Source of the DNA: Antedon bifida
Taxonomy: Eukaryota > Echinodermata > Crinoidea > Comatulida > Antedonidae
Direction of reading: 5' to 3'
NCBI GenBank assembly: GCA_963402885.1
Contig: OY727100.1
Coordinates: 2,108,001 to 2,172,000 of the forward strand
DNA length: 64,000 bases
The position numbers were made by a program, and so were the translations under genes. The number at the start of each line of letters is the position of its first letter. The stretch's first letter is position 1. Shown here piece after piece: positions 19,301 through 30,277 of the stretch. A model generated the notes under the pieces. The model did not search any database, was not told the origin of the DNA, and saw nothing but the letters and a program-made list of their open reading frames with translations.

Positions 19301-22300
19301 CTATTCCTTTTACCAAACTGTTTCAACTGTCGTTAGATAATCATATTGTTCCATCGGTCTGGAAAGATGCATCTATTATTCCAGTACCCAAAATTCCAAA
19401 CCCTAAGATTTTGAATGACTACCGCCCAATAGCCTTAACCTCGATAGTGATGAAATGTTTTGAAAAATTTATGTGTAACTCAATTATTACTCCCTTATCC
19501 CATTTAATTGATCCATATCAGTTTGCATACCAATCATGCAGATCTGTCGATGATGCGATACTAACTCTTACCCAACTGCTAAACCAGCATACAAATAACT
19601 TAAGTTGTTATGCGAGAGTTACCTTTGCTGACTTCTCCTCAGCATTTAATACCCTTAATCCTGCCATCTTAATAGATAAGTTGATTAAGCTAGAGGTGAA
19701 CCCATCCATAATCAAATGGATTGAAAGTTTCTTATGCAATCGAACACAGAAGGTATCTCTTGGTAACTATAAGTCGAGTGTGATCAACACAAATATAGGA
19801 TCACCCCAAGGTTGTGTGTTAAGCCCCCTCCTATTTATTTTATATACCAATGACTGTAAGTCAACTTCTAGTAGCATACATTATTTAAAATACGCGGATG
19901 ATACCGCCATCGTTGGCCTATTAAAAAACAGAGCTAGTGAAACTGAATATCATGATGAAATCGTTGCTTTTTCGAATTGGTGTAAGGCAAATTGCCTCTT
20001 ACTAAACGAAAAGAAAACCAAAGAAGTAATAATTGATTTTCGAAAAAAATGTACTGCTCTGGCTCCCCTTAAAATTAATAATCAGGAAATTGAATCTGTT
20101 GAAAGCTACAAATACCTAGGTGTGACTGTTGATAACAAATTTAGCTGGGAGAAACATTGTAAAAATACTATAAAAAAAGGAAATACACGACTGTTCTTTC
20201 TCAGAAAACTGAGAAATTATGGGGTAGATAGAACTGTATTAAATTTATTTTACTCTTCGATTGTTGAGAGTGTGCTCACTTTCTGTTGTGTTGCCTGATT
20301 CTGTGGATGTAGAACAGAAGAAAAAACCAGATTACAACGAATATTAAATAAAGTAGGTAGGATCACAGGATCTAGACATAATTTGGATGACCTTTGCAAC
20401 AAAATCATAAGAAATAAGGCTATGAAAATATGCGACGACTCAAACCACCCTTTAAATAAACATTATGTTAAAATGAGATCAAAAAGACTAAATGTGCTGA
20501 GATCGTGCAATAGCAGGGTTATGCGATATTTTAATTCTTTTGTTCCGTATTCTATTAGACTGTTAAATGATTTTGCATAATTTTTGAAATTTTTGATGTA
20601 TTGCAGCTTTTTATTTTTTATTTTTTATTAACTATTGTAATTAATTATTTTTTATATGAAACGTTTTTATATATTTTTGTACAATTTTGTGAAAAGCACT
20701 CAAAATATTTTCCCATGTGGACGAAATAAAGTTAAAGTTAAAGTTAAAGTTAAAGTTACTATTGTGATGAATTCAAATTCTGTTTTGACTTTTATATTGA
20801 CACGTTTTCTAAGTATAAGTACAGTATAGTTCACAGCGTACAAAAGTAACAATTGAGAATTGAAATCTATCTTAAATTACTTTTGACATACCATTTTTCT
20901 ATTTCAAGAATAACTGTAGAATTTTTAATAACAATTGAGTATTGAAATCTGTCTTTTAAGTTTTATTATAAATAAAAAAAACAAGAAGTATTAGCAATTT
21001 ATTATAAACACAATGCCTGGCTAAACAATGGAATTTGGAATTTAAAACAACAAAGACATTGTGGTTGTACAGTATGATATCTAAGGAATGTTTCTTAAGA
21101 AAAGAAAGTTCAATAATAAACTTTCAAAATGATGGTTTTAAAGTCTCTACTAAACCAAAACCACAAAGCTTTTGTGTCTAATTTTGTTCAATTTATTTGA
21201 ACCGATCTTTGACTTGCAATAAGAACTGTCTTAAGTCTATGTTTTCAATGATTTACTATGTCTCTGGTAATGTATACATTTTAAAAAAGGTTAAAATCAT
21301 ATATTCTGTACATGAAGAATGTTCCTCATCTTTTAAACATCAATGTACCTCCCCATAGACCTATAAATTTGGAAACCATATCACTCTTCAGTTGATGTGA
21401 AGGCATTCAAGAACAGAACACTGTAGTGTATGTACTGTATCTTGTTATCTAGCAAATTTATTTGATCAGAAACATATTTATTAGCGTTTTAAGTACTATT
21501 AGTAATTGTACTAAATTTTATTTTATCTGCAATGGATAACAGTGTGTCATTGTTCTTTACCCTGCTCACACAGAGGCGTGTACAAACAAATTGTTTTAGG
21601 GGGCATGACAGATTTGACCCGCAGGGCTATTGAGAAATGTACCCAAACAAAGTGTACAGTGTTGAGTATAAAATGTGTACTATATAATGTAAACAATATT
21701 CTTGTTGACCAAACCATTCAAACCTGTGTTAAACTCAACTTACTCTAGGAAATTATTACTTTTTTTATGTTATTGTTAAAATAAATGAATTAAGTATGCG
21801 TTATTTTCAATTTTTCAATTTCATTCAACATTTATTTCGACCAAAATCAACATACAAACAAGAAATAACAACAAAGTATCATTTGGTTGAGGGACGACAT
21901 AGAGAAACAAATAAGTCTGTCACTGTAGCCCCTCCTCATGACACATAATAATTGCATACAATATTCTGTAGTGATAAAAAATAGTCAAAATAGTCGAGTG
22001 CATTTCAAGTTTATTTTGTAAAACTCCCCCTGGTCCATGATTTGTTCTCTCCTGGGAAAACTCTCAATAGATGACTAAAGGCTAAGAATTTTAAGCCACT
22101 GTCTAAACAAAGGCTTATTGTATACCACTAACAAAAGTTATAGTGAAGGAACAGGCTATTGTTGTGTTATTGCCCTGTCTGCATGTTTAGTCACCCAGGC
22201 CACACCAATTATGTTACAATTATCCCAAAGTTGTATTTCCATTTCATGTTATTAACTCAATTTCATATGAGTTGGTTAGAACTCTACAGTAGTCTAAAAG

Positions 22301-25300
22301 GGCCTGTTTTTTTAGAAAAATCCAGTTTTATGAATTTAATTTTAGTCCATTTCTGTTGGTAAGAAAATACAATTATTTCAAAATTTCGTTTAAAAACCGT
22401 ATTCTTTTACTCACTAAAAAGGGCCGGCCTGTTAAGGCCAATTTACACAGACAAGCAGTAACGGTAAGCAGAAAACCGTGTAGCTTGTCCCACATAGAAT
22501 CTGTCATGAGCAGATATTGCCTGTCCTCTTGGCGTTGTGTGTAAATGGTCTAAGGAATAACATAGATTCTATCATTTGTATTACCATTTCTGCTCGTAAA
22601 TTTAACTTTTTAAATGGTGAAGTAAAGTGTGTTTAACTTTTCAAACAGAAGTTTTCCACAGCAGACAAGTTCCAACAATCAACATCATAGAACACAGTAC
22701 CAATCTGTGTATATGATTTAATGAGTCAATGTTTGGCCTCACTGATTCTAAAACTGTCAATAGTTATTGAACTTCTAGAAAAGTAAAGTTCAATGCCCTT
22801 GTAATAGATACTGTACTACAGGTATATACTCATAAATATTTTAATAATGGTATGCACTGTTTATGTGTGGACCAGCAGATTCTCAATAATCGGCTGTTGT
22901 CAATTCTGATCTGCATATCCACGTCAATTGAAAAGTGTACTGTACATATAGTATTAGCTTAAGCTCCGTCTACGCTATCTATCAAACTTTTTGCTTCCCT
23001 TATCCTCCCCTTTGTTCTATCAGAAGATTACAGAAAACCATACCCTAGAATTCACTTAAACAGTATTAAGCTATGTCTATACTATCAAACTTTATGTGAC
23101 AACAAAATGTGATGTGCCCATATATAACTAAATGATAATGTCATATCACTACCATATTTAAGGATATCACTACCATATTTGGGCACATCACACTTTTTTG
23201 TCAAACTAGTTTGATAGTGTAGACAGATATTAGTAGCCTACGGCATTTCATTTTTTACTTTACAGGTATCTGCTCTCTCTCTCTATACTCTCTGAGAGAC
23301 ATACAGTATAATAACTTCAAAACTGTTGATTATTTAGATTTGATCAAATTGGGATAAAAATATTTCATGCAAAATAGTGTGTGTTTTAAAGAACTTTGTC
23401 AAATAGTGAGATATTAAGCTCTGTCTAGACTATCAAACTAGCTTGACAACAAAAGTGTGATGTGCCCATATATGGTAGTGTTATGACATTGCTAATTTGT
23501 TAATTTAGTCGCAAATTAAGCATCCAACATATACTTTTTTAAAGGCAGTAGAGAGAGTCTTGCTCAGATAAATTATGTAGTGTAGCAGTGGCATTGATTT
23601 CTCACCACATTTACTGTGTTACATCTTGTCTTAATATTAAACATTAACAAGTGGTTTTCAGCAGTTGAAAAACATAGTTAAATCGTTAAATATTAACCCA
23701 TCTGTACAATCTAATTATAGACCTTCATTATGGCGGCCTGGGGTTGTGTGTAAAAGTGAAACAGTAACAACAATATTGTAACAAACTGATCTTGAAACAT
23801 ATTCTTTAGCAAATAAAAAGATATTTAGCATTTGGATGAAGAATCCTTTTTGTTGGCGCTGTTTTAATATCATTGTTTGACTGTAAAGACTTGACAATAA
23901 ATTATGCGACTTTGTAGCTGAACTATCTGGAGAGAGTTTACAGTCAAATAAACAGTGGCAACTGTGTGTGCGTTGAACCGTGGCGATCCTTGGTCCCTGG
24001 TTGAATTCCTTTGCAGTTTCTTTTGGTTTTATGCTTGAGGGGCAAAAATGTTGAAGCACCATAGGACTTTTTCAAATGTGAACATTTTGTAATGTTTACT
24101 AATATGCAATGACATACCTGTATCTCATTTATTGCACAGTTTTACTAAGTGTCCATATCTAATATTTCTTGTCAACAGAAATGTCCAACATATAAAAAGA
24201 ATCAAACTTAATAATATTTTTTTAATAACCCAAGGGCCAAATTGTTCCATTCTCAATCGGCAAAACCGGTTTTTTCGTTGAGCAATTTTTAGCAGAAACG
24301 CAAATGCGTTCTCAAACAAAAGGTCTCTAAATGTTCCGAACATTTGACTAAAAACGATTTCTGGATTATATAATGATTTTATTATGCAACCAAGTAAGAT
24401 AAATGATCACCAATGTCCAAATGAAAAACTAGTTCTATGCAAGAACATACCTCATTTATATATTTGGTAACATTTTTTTTAACAAATAGAACACAACAAT
24501 TTTTTAATACAATATGTGATGTACATTTGAAGATGAAATATAAAGTAAATAATTTAAAAAAATTGATAATAATATTAATAATGCATGAGGATAAAATCAT
24601 ATATTCTATCGGCTTGGATCATAATAAGAAATTCAAAGAACTTGTCTCAAAATGACTTGTAGTTTTGGAGAGAGGGAGGATATAATTGGTTCGTCCTCAG
24701 ATGTGTTCTCTTTTTTTGTTTTTCAGAAGAAGCAAATGAGAGTATGTACATGAGCACAACTTTACGTAAAAACAAAGGAATTGGAAAAATTCTTGGAGGA
24801 GGGAATGCTGCGAAACCTTTAAGACCAATAATGCCCATCTCAATGCCACAGGACTTCCGAAGAGTATCGGCGATTATTGATGTTGATATCGTACCAGATA
24901 CGCACAGAAGGGTACGTCTACACAAGCACGGGTCCGACAAGCCTCTCGGGTTTTACATACGAGATGGAACGAGTGTTCGTGTCACGCCAAAAGGTCTTGA
25001 AAAAGTTCCGGGGATTTTTATTTCGCGGTTAGTGCCCGGAGGTCTGGCAGAGAGTACGGGTTTATTAGCCGTTAATGATGAAGTTTTAGAGGTAAACGGT
25101 ATTGAGGTGATTGGAAAGACTTTAGATCAAGTAACGGACATGATGGTGGCCAATAGTTCAAACTTGATCATTACGGTGAAACCGGTAAATCAACGCAACA
25201 CAATCTCACGATCGCATCGTAAACCGACAGCCCTTTTGGCGTCACAGTCGACTCATTTAAATCGTTCGTTACCATCGTTGGTGGATGCAGGGAGACATCA

Positions 25301-25490
25301 ACATCAACATCACCACAATGACATTGATAGCGATGAAGATGAGGTGATGGATTTAGAAAAAAATGACAAGTCGTACGAGGATCCGATGGGATCTGGTGCT
25401 TCCTTAAGGAATGGCGTTCACAACGGAAACGCTTTACATTCCTCGCAAGAAAACCTGCTGGAAAAAGAAACATCGGCGTTAACTCTTTAA
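13302..25490 (+). CDS. PAR6: PAR6 cell-polarity adaptor (3 coding exons)
   Basis: PAR6 bridges atypical PKC, Cdc42-GTP and PAR3/other partners at the apical or anterior cortex to set cell polarity. Exons 13302-13364, 13659-13881 and 24727-25490 join in phase to 350 codons with stop (349 residues; human paralogues are about 346-376). The PB1 domain spans roughly 17-95 with the acidic [15 protein letters not shown] segment that pairs with aPKC. The semi-[22 protein letters not shown] lies at about 133-155. The PDZ domain lies at about 159-248 with the PLGF peptide-binding loop (168-171) and [10 protein letters not shown]. The tail has a His cluster (HQHQHHH, about 286-292), an acidic patch (DIDSDEDE) and ends ALTL. 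The ATG has A at -3. A 10.8-kb second intron full of mobile elements separates the PB1 and PDZ exons. The family assignment is very secure. Confidence 0.95.
13659..13881 (+). CDS. PAR6: PAR6 coding exon 2 (PB1 domain)
   Basis: [11 protein letters not shown] opens the PB1 domain and [16 protein letters not shown] is its acidic motif. The exon ends PLRLVVQRR plus one base (phase 1) at GAG|GTAAGC. Readthrough past the donor stays open to 14144, but the sequence there is no longer PAR6-like. Confidence 0.93.
14106..14336. repeat. Composite repeat: unique-looking leader plus MITE (copy 1)
   Basis: GCTTCCCTTATTCTCCCC through CCCTAGAATTCATTTAAACA, then a TTAA-MITE, recurs at 22993-23231 in the same order. 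A larger unit containing the MITE was therefore duplicated or transposed as a whole. Confidence 0.8.
14183..14332. mobile_element. TTAA-flanked MITE, complete copy
   Basis: A 150-bp foldback element bounded by TTAA at 14179-14182 and 14333-14336. Terminal inverted repeats are GCTCTGTCTGCACTATCAAA at the left and the complement of GCTCTGTCTACACTATCAAA at the right. Inner blocks ACTACCATATTTGGGCA are tandemly repeated. The TTAA target resembles that of piggyBac-type transposases, but no transposase is present. Confidence 0.85.
14823..14979. mobile_element. TTAA-flanked MITE inserted in a palindrome
   Basis: A 157-bp copy with TTAA at 14819-14822 and 14980-14983. The host DNA on both sides is itself inverted: AGTTGTATTATTCTCACTGA before and TCAGTGAGAATAATACAACT after, so the full stem is about 46 bp with two mismatches. 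The element evidently landed on the central TTAA of an existing palindrome. Confidence 0.85.
15355..16207. mobile_element. 853-bp inverted-repeat DNA element, non-autonomous
   Basis: The ends are perfect inverted repeats of at least 26 bp: CCGTATATTTCGGTGTATAA and the following GTCGCAC at the left, matched exactly at the right. TA dinucleotides flank both ends. The subterminal motif GTGCGTCTTATACA occurs near the left end and twice near the right. No transposase-sized frame is present. Superfamily is uncertain; the TA flanks allow a Tc1/mariner-like or other TA-targeting class. Confidence 0.85.
16211..17566. other. PAR6 intron 2, featureless part
   Basis: AT-rich intronic DNA with many TACAGTA/TACTGTA words. 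I see no gene, RNA or mobile-element boundary here. Confidence 0.5.
17570..17899 (+). repeat. Two tandem copies of a ~187-bp intronic repeat
   Basis: GATAAAAATGAATATATGAT, GGGGGTACACGCAAGATTG and ATTGTATTTTAAAATTTG recur about 187 bp apart (copies from about 17570 and 17757). The second copy is cut by the LINE: its missing TACTATTGTGATGAAT end reappears directly after the LINE tail at about 20758. Confidence 0.8.
17900..20758 (+). mobile_element. CR1/L2-like non-LTR retrotransposon (5'-truncated LINE)
   Basis: A sense-oriented LINE in PAR6 intron 2 with an apurinic-like endonuclease followed by reverse transcriptase. It has a short 3' UTR, an AAATAAA signal and a (GTTAAA)n tail of about four units at 20728-20757. 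The 5' end lacks the beginning of the endonuclease and any ORF1, as expected from incomplete reverse transcription. The target is the second copy of a tandem intronic repeat. Clade placement (CR1/L2/Rex1 group) rests on protein motifs and the simple-repeat tail. Confidence 0.9.
17902..20580 (+). pseudogene. LINE endonuclease-reverse transcriptase ORF with one stop
   Basis: One frame is open from about 17902 to a TGA at 20296-20298, then continues in the same frame to TAA at 20578-20580, giving about 890 codons in all. Endonuclease motifs are [28 protein letters not shown] and the SDHNVI catalytic His region. Reverse transcriptase motifs are [42 protein letters not shown] and the catalytic YADD at 19891-19902. 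After the TGA the frame reads the expected C-terminal region ([20 protein letters not shown]). Related proteins usually have Trp where the TGA lies, so a TGG to TGA change is inferred. There is no initiating ATG because the 5' end is missing. Confidence 0.88.
20759..22965. other. PAR6 intron 2, distal part
   Basis: AT-rich intron. A short direct repeat (AACAATTGAGAATTGAAATC and a near copy about 80 bp later) lies around 20850-20955. No gene was found. Small open frames around 21540 and 22160 have no splice context or recognisable family. Confidence 0.5.
22970..23231. mobile_element. Composite repeat copy 2 with TTAA-type MITE
   Basis: A MITE end fragment (TTAAGCTCCGTCTACGCTAT) at about 22970 abuts the leader GCTTCCCTTATCCTCCCC at 22993. 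A second full MITE follows from the TTAA at 23066 to about 23229. The leader plus MITE match 14106-14336. Confidence 0.8.
23414..23495. mobile_element. TTAA-type MITE, left half
   Basis: TTAA at 23414-23417, then GCTCTGTCTAGACTATCAAA and GTGTGATGTGCCCATATATG. The sequence breaks off after about 80 bases with no right terminus. Confidence 0.7.
24727..25490 (+). CDS. PAR6: PAR6 coding exon 3 (semi-CRIB, PDZ, tail)
   Basis: The exon follows TTTGTTTTTCAG and holds a basic linker ([15 protein letters not shown]), the semi-CRIB, the full PDZ domain and the low-complexity tail, ending TAA. The PDZ block ([20 protein letters not shown] and [14 protein letters not shown]-type core) is nearly identical to the vertebrate one. 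Confidence 0.95.
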
Positions 25491-26286
25491 TTTTATTGAA
25501 TTTTTAAACTATTGATACCAGCTTTTGAATACTGTGCCAAAACATGAACACCAGCTATATTGTACTATACAGTATGATTATTGTTCATTATTAATATGAG
25601 ATTGGATGTACAACAGTACAGTACACACCAAAATCTGATCACTATCACGATTTTACTGCGCCAACATTTGTTGTAACCAGTACACAAAGTAATCATTCCA
25701 GTTGAAAAGGGAAAACAAGGGAAGATCCGTTTGTGCTTGAGTTGATGTTTTCTTCAACAGTCCATCAAAGTGTTTACAATGCTCAGCCTGAGGTGGTTAT
25801 ACTAAGCTAGCAATGTTTAATCCAAGTTCCGTCTAAAATGCAACACTATGTCATTTTGCAATACACATTAATAGTTCTTTAATATTCACCATAAAAAATG
25901 AAATTTCTCAAAATTTATGGAAATGTTGTCACTTTTCACTGTTTGCTAGTTAGGAAGAAATCGACAGGAAATTGGTTAGGCAGCAGGGGGAGAATTGTAT
26001 CCCCCATTCATCTGTAGAAGAGAGAATTTTACTATAAATTGAAATGTCTCTTTCTGAAATTTGAATCACCTTGTCAAATTCATTATGCATTTTTGGGATA
26101 TTGTAGCCTTATAGAATAAAAATAATTTTAATAATTATACTTTTTGAATCAAAATGAAATGGTATTCAATTGTTTTTTAAGGTTCGTAATTGTAGCAATA
26201 AGTTTTAAATAAGATAAGTACTGTACCTTGACAAAATATTTTTAAGAACAAATTGAGGATGTACATTATTTTTAAACTGTTCTGTT
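25491..26286. other. PAR6 3' flank
   Basis: Presumed 3' UTR and downstream DNA with no further gene. AATAAA-like words occur at about 26114 and 26469, but I cannot choose the real polyadenylation site. Confidence 0.45.
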
Positions 26287-26438
26287 GAAGTTTGCTTCCA
26301 ATTTTGACGCATGCAAGGACGTAAGCTCACCATAAGCAATTTGGCCAATCACAACATAATCATCAATCGTTTGCGATTGGTCAACTGACTTGCGCTACGC
26401 CTACGTCGTTGCACTCTGTCAATGTGCGACACCAAGCT
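26287..26438. mobile_element. Foldback MITE, GTTGCGT family, copy 1
   Basis: Left arm AAGTTTGCTTCCAATTTTGA to CCAATCACAAC, and right arm GATTGGTCAACTGACTTGCG to GACACCAAGCTT, are imperfect inverted repeats. It is related in layout and sequence to the element at 28129-28276. Confidence 0.7.
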
Positions 26439-26827
26439 TAATTGAAATGGTATTCATTTGTACAAATAATAATAAAACATTCGTCAAACACCATTGTACA
26501 GTATATTTTAATAAGATTTTAAAATTCTATTAGATAGTTATTCCAATTTTATATTCAGTATACTTTGCTGTATTCCAATGTCAATATTCCATTCCAACAT
26601 CTCAGACACCATTGTTTTTACGATGACATGATAGTTGAGATGCGCACTTTATGCTGTTGGTTCGTTATAATTTCAACAGCAATACAATGATTCTTTTAAA
26701 CTGTAATTTGTAATTAACAAGCTAATTAAACTGTATACTGTAATGATATATTATTGCTAACGCCAAGAGACCCATTATTAGAATATGTTAAACATAACAC
26801 TGTATGTAGATAGAAGGATTGCAATTA

Positions 26828-27497
26828 CTGCAGTGGTGTGATATTCTGCAGTACTGGGATATTCTGCTGTTACAGTACTGGGATATTCTGCAGTACTGGG
26901 ATATTCTGCAGTACTTGGGATATTCTGCAATACTGGGATATTCTGCTACTGCTGCAGTATTGGGATATTCTGCTACTCCTGCAGTATTGGGATATTCTGC
27001 TACTGCTGCAGTATTGGGATATTCTGCTACTCCTGCAGTACTGGGATATTCTGCTACTCCTGCAGTATTGGGATATTCTGCTACTGCTGCAGTATTGGGA
27101 TATTCTGCTACTCCTGCAGTACTGGGATATTCTGCTGTTACAGTACTGGGATATTCTGCAGTACTTGGGATATTCTGCAATACTGGGATATTCTGCTACT
27201 GCTGCAGTATTGGGATATTCTGCTACTCCTGCAGTACTGGGATATTCTGCTACTGCTGCAGTATTGGGATATTCTGCTACTCCTGCAGTACTGGGATATT
27301 CTGCTACTGCTGCAGTATTGGGATATTCTGCTACTGCTGCAGTATTGGGATATTCTGCCACTCCTGCAGTACTGGGATATTCTGCTACTCCTGCAGTACT
27401 GGGATATTCTGCTACTGTAGATGGAAGGATCACAATTACTGCAGTACTAGGATATTCTGCTATTACTGCAGTACTGGGATATTCTGCTACTGTCAAA
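26828..27497 (+). repeat. 27-bp minisatellite
   Basis: About two dozen tandem units built on GGGATATTCTGC followed by TACTSCTGCAGTAYT. Most units are 27 bp, with shorter 15-18-bp variants at the start and two interruptions near 27130 and 27415-27450. Because 27 is a multiple of three, frames stay open on both strands for over 200 codons, but the products are plain repeats (AVLGYSATA; AEYPSTAGV) and I do not consider them genes. Confidence 0.92.
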
Positions 27498-28128
27498 TAC
27501 ACTGTTCACATCTTCAATTCCCACAGCTGCAATCAAACATCACCTTTAGTTTACACTCAAACTCATTTGATTATTTTAATAGTCACCTGACCTCATCTGA
27601 CCTCTATACTACCTGTAAAATCTGTCCTCTACATTGTAAACATACTTGACATTATGGGATGCATATTTTGTAAAAGTAATTTATTAAAATAATACAAGAA
27701 GTGGAGGATATTCTATTTTTAATTTATAGCTTTCAATTCATTTGATTCCATTGTCAGCTACATATTAAAAAGGGTTTTTTCCCAATCAAATTTTGATTTA
27801 AAACTTGTTTATTTTCATAGAATAACTGCCTATTTTGTACAGTAAACAATATGGATCCTTAATACACAGGAAACAGTAGGCAATAGATGTAACCAATATT
27901 TGATATAAAAGAATGTATTGTTAATATTGTGTACATTAACAACTTCTTGTTTGAGCATACAGTAATAACATGTCATTGACCTTTGACACTTACAGTAATT
28001 ACACATTGCGGTAGTACTGTAACTTATCTTGATTATACTTACTACCATACTGACATGGGACAATCTGAAAGCCTAATGGGCTTATACCTGAGTCGCAATA
28101 TGGTTTTAGTATCTTTTGATTTTTGTGT
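27498..28128. other. Intergenic DNA
   Basis: AT-rich sequence between the minisatellite and the second foldback element. No gene or structured repeat is recognised. Confidence 0.5.
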
Positions 28129-28276
28129 TAAGATTGGTTTCCACTAGGGACACAACGCAACGCAACGTTGACCAATCACAAGCAATGGATTATTGGAACA
28201 GTCGCTTGTCATTGGTCAACTCGCTTGCGTTGCGTCTACTTCATTGTGTTGCGTCATTAATGCGAACCAAACTTTA
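28129..28276. mobile_element. Foldback MITE, GTTGCGT family, copy 2
   Basis: The left arm TAAGATTGGTTTCCACTAGG then ACGCAACGCAACGTTGACCA pairs with the right arm TTGGTCAACTCGCTTGCGTT and ending GCGAACCAAACTTTA. It has a short centre and no coding frame. It is the clearer of the two copies in this window. Confidence 0.8.
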
Positions 28277-28617
28277 TACTGTAGTTTTAAACAGGCAACC
28301 AATAGAACTTTAACAATGTTTTTATAAACTGCGCAATTACTTTGTGTGCTCACCCTAAAGTAATGATTGATTATTAACTTCTTAATCTTTGATTGGAAGG
28401 TAAAGATACCTTTACTGTACAGTTGTTCTATTTCGACAGGATTATTTTAAAAACATGCCTTACCACAGATTCACGTAAATACATTCCGCATAACACATGT
28501 AGCAAGATGTAGTATGATGACATTCTTAATTTTTGCATAAATTAGCCAAATGCTGCCCTCATTCAAGTCATAATTTAACCCAATCTGTTGAGCACGACAG
28601 GTCATCGGTGTGGTTTT

Positions 28618-28828
28618 TCGCCCCATAACTACCATTTGCGCCCCATACCTATTATTTGTGCCCATACCTACCATTTGTGCCCCATACCTAACATTTTTCG
28701 CCCATACCTACCATTTGCGCCCCATACCTACCATTTGCGCCCCATATCTAACATTTGCGTCTCATACCTACCATTTGCGCCCCATACCTACCATTTGCTC
28801 CCCATACCTACCATTTGCGCCCCCATAC
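28618..28828 (+). repeat. 20-bp minisatellite
   Basis: Roughly ten tandem copies of GCCCCATACCTACCATTTGC, with scattered changes and occasional one-base slips that shift the frame. Short Tyr/His/Pro-rich open frames result from the repeat itself. Confidence 0.93.
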
Positions 28829-28839
28829 TGTATGTGATC

Positions 28840-30277
28840 TGAAATTATCCAGTATTTAAATGATGCACCACCCACCAATATTTTTCACACCAAGTTTATT
28901 ACTGTACTATGTTACTGTTAATGTATTTATATACAAAGTAATATAGAAATTGATTGGTTCAGCTATGGTCTTAAAATCTCCATGTAACCTAGATTAATTA
29001 GCTTCATTACTAATAAATTCAAAGTTCCAAATACATATTCATTTTTGTAGTTATGGAATCTGTGTATAAAATAAATTGCACAAAATTTCCTAGACTTCTA
29101 TGGTTTCCATAGCAATAGGAGTATGATGTAAAAAGTGTTAATGAATTTTGTATTTTCTTATTGTATGTAATTTTTAATGAATTGAACCATTTATTGGAAT
29201 ATGATATATTGTTATATATATTTTCTGATGGTAGATACTTAAGAATTGATCTTATCTAGTGCCTTTTATTTTGGCGTTAAATGTCAAACATATGTTACTA
29301 TATATTTAGTTTTTATTATCTCCATTTAGGTTATCAGGGGTTTTTTTGGCATAAAAACAAAACAAATTTTAAATGTATGCGACTTTTTAATTACATCTAT
29401 TGGTGCAAATTGCTTTAATATTTTATTTAAAAAATAAAACCAAACTTATGTGTTTTTTTAAGCAATTTGGTTATACATTATTATAAGATAATTCATTTAT
29501 TTGCGTAAATCGATCCTCAATTAATTCATTTACCTTCAAATATTATTCGTTGTTTAATTGCATAAAAAATAGATAAAAGCATTTGATTGAAAAGATGTAC
29601 CGGTATATGATAGGTATTTGCGGATGCATATTTATGTAGTTTTAAAATGCCAATTGTTATATGAAAATGTATACATTATTTTCCTTTATTATCAACAATG
29701 TATTTTTAATTTTGTAAATATTATGTATTTTCTTTTGTATTTGCACTTGTATTATTTTAACTATTTTAATGGGGATTGTGTATCAAATTATAAAATAATA
29801 AAGTGCACTAGTAAGAATCTGCTGCCCTCTATTATTCAATTACAGTAGAACCCCCGCCCCCCTGGTGCTATTTCCGTTTCGCACCGGTATTAATTTCGAC
29901 TACAAACTTGTTACGTAACTTATCGTGAATACCACACCTTAGAAGAATTACATAAAAAGTCTTTTAAATTTATGATTTTACAGACGTGTTTCTCGCATAC
30001 TGTTGGCGAACTTTGCATACTCAAATTTCAATATTTTCGTTTCTATGGAGCGCAAAAAAAGCGTCTACTTTTAATGCATCTATTGAAATACACGTTTTTG
30101 TAAATAAAAATGCTCTAACATGTTACTGCTGATGATGAACTGTTTTCAAAGAATATCAGCCGACCCTAAATCAGAATCACTACAGGGATATTATTTAGAT
30201 GATTGAGGTATAAACCTACAGTACATGTTATGATAACATATATTGTGTTACATCATCTTATAGAGCCAATGTAACTA
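28840..30277. other. AT-rich spacer before the satellite
   Basis: No gene is visible in about 1.4 kb. A TACAGTAGAACCCCCGCC at about 29843 resembles one end of a pogo/Tigger-like element, but no partner end was found. The satellite begins gradually after about 30270. Confidence 0.5.

Noticed and set aside
18301-20298. LINE protein starting at 18301 as a complete gene
   Set aside because: The frame is open upstream to about 17902 and encodes more of the endonuclease. 18301 is a GTG inside the domain, and the C-terminal part lies beyond the TGA.
26788-27649. Long open frames of 130-276 codons across the minisatellite on both strands
   Set aside because: They exist only because a 27-bp unit lacks stops. 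The products are pure repeats with no flanking coding sequence.
29843-29880. Tigger/pogo-like terminal repeat (TACAGTAGAACCCCC)
   Set aside because: Only one end was seen, and no matching inverted end or TA duplication was found nearby.
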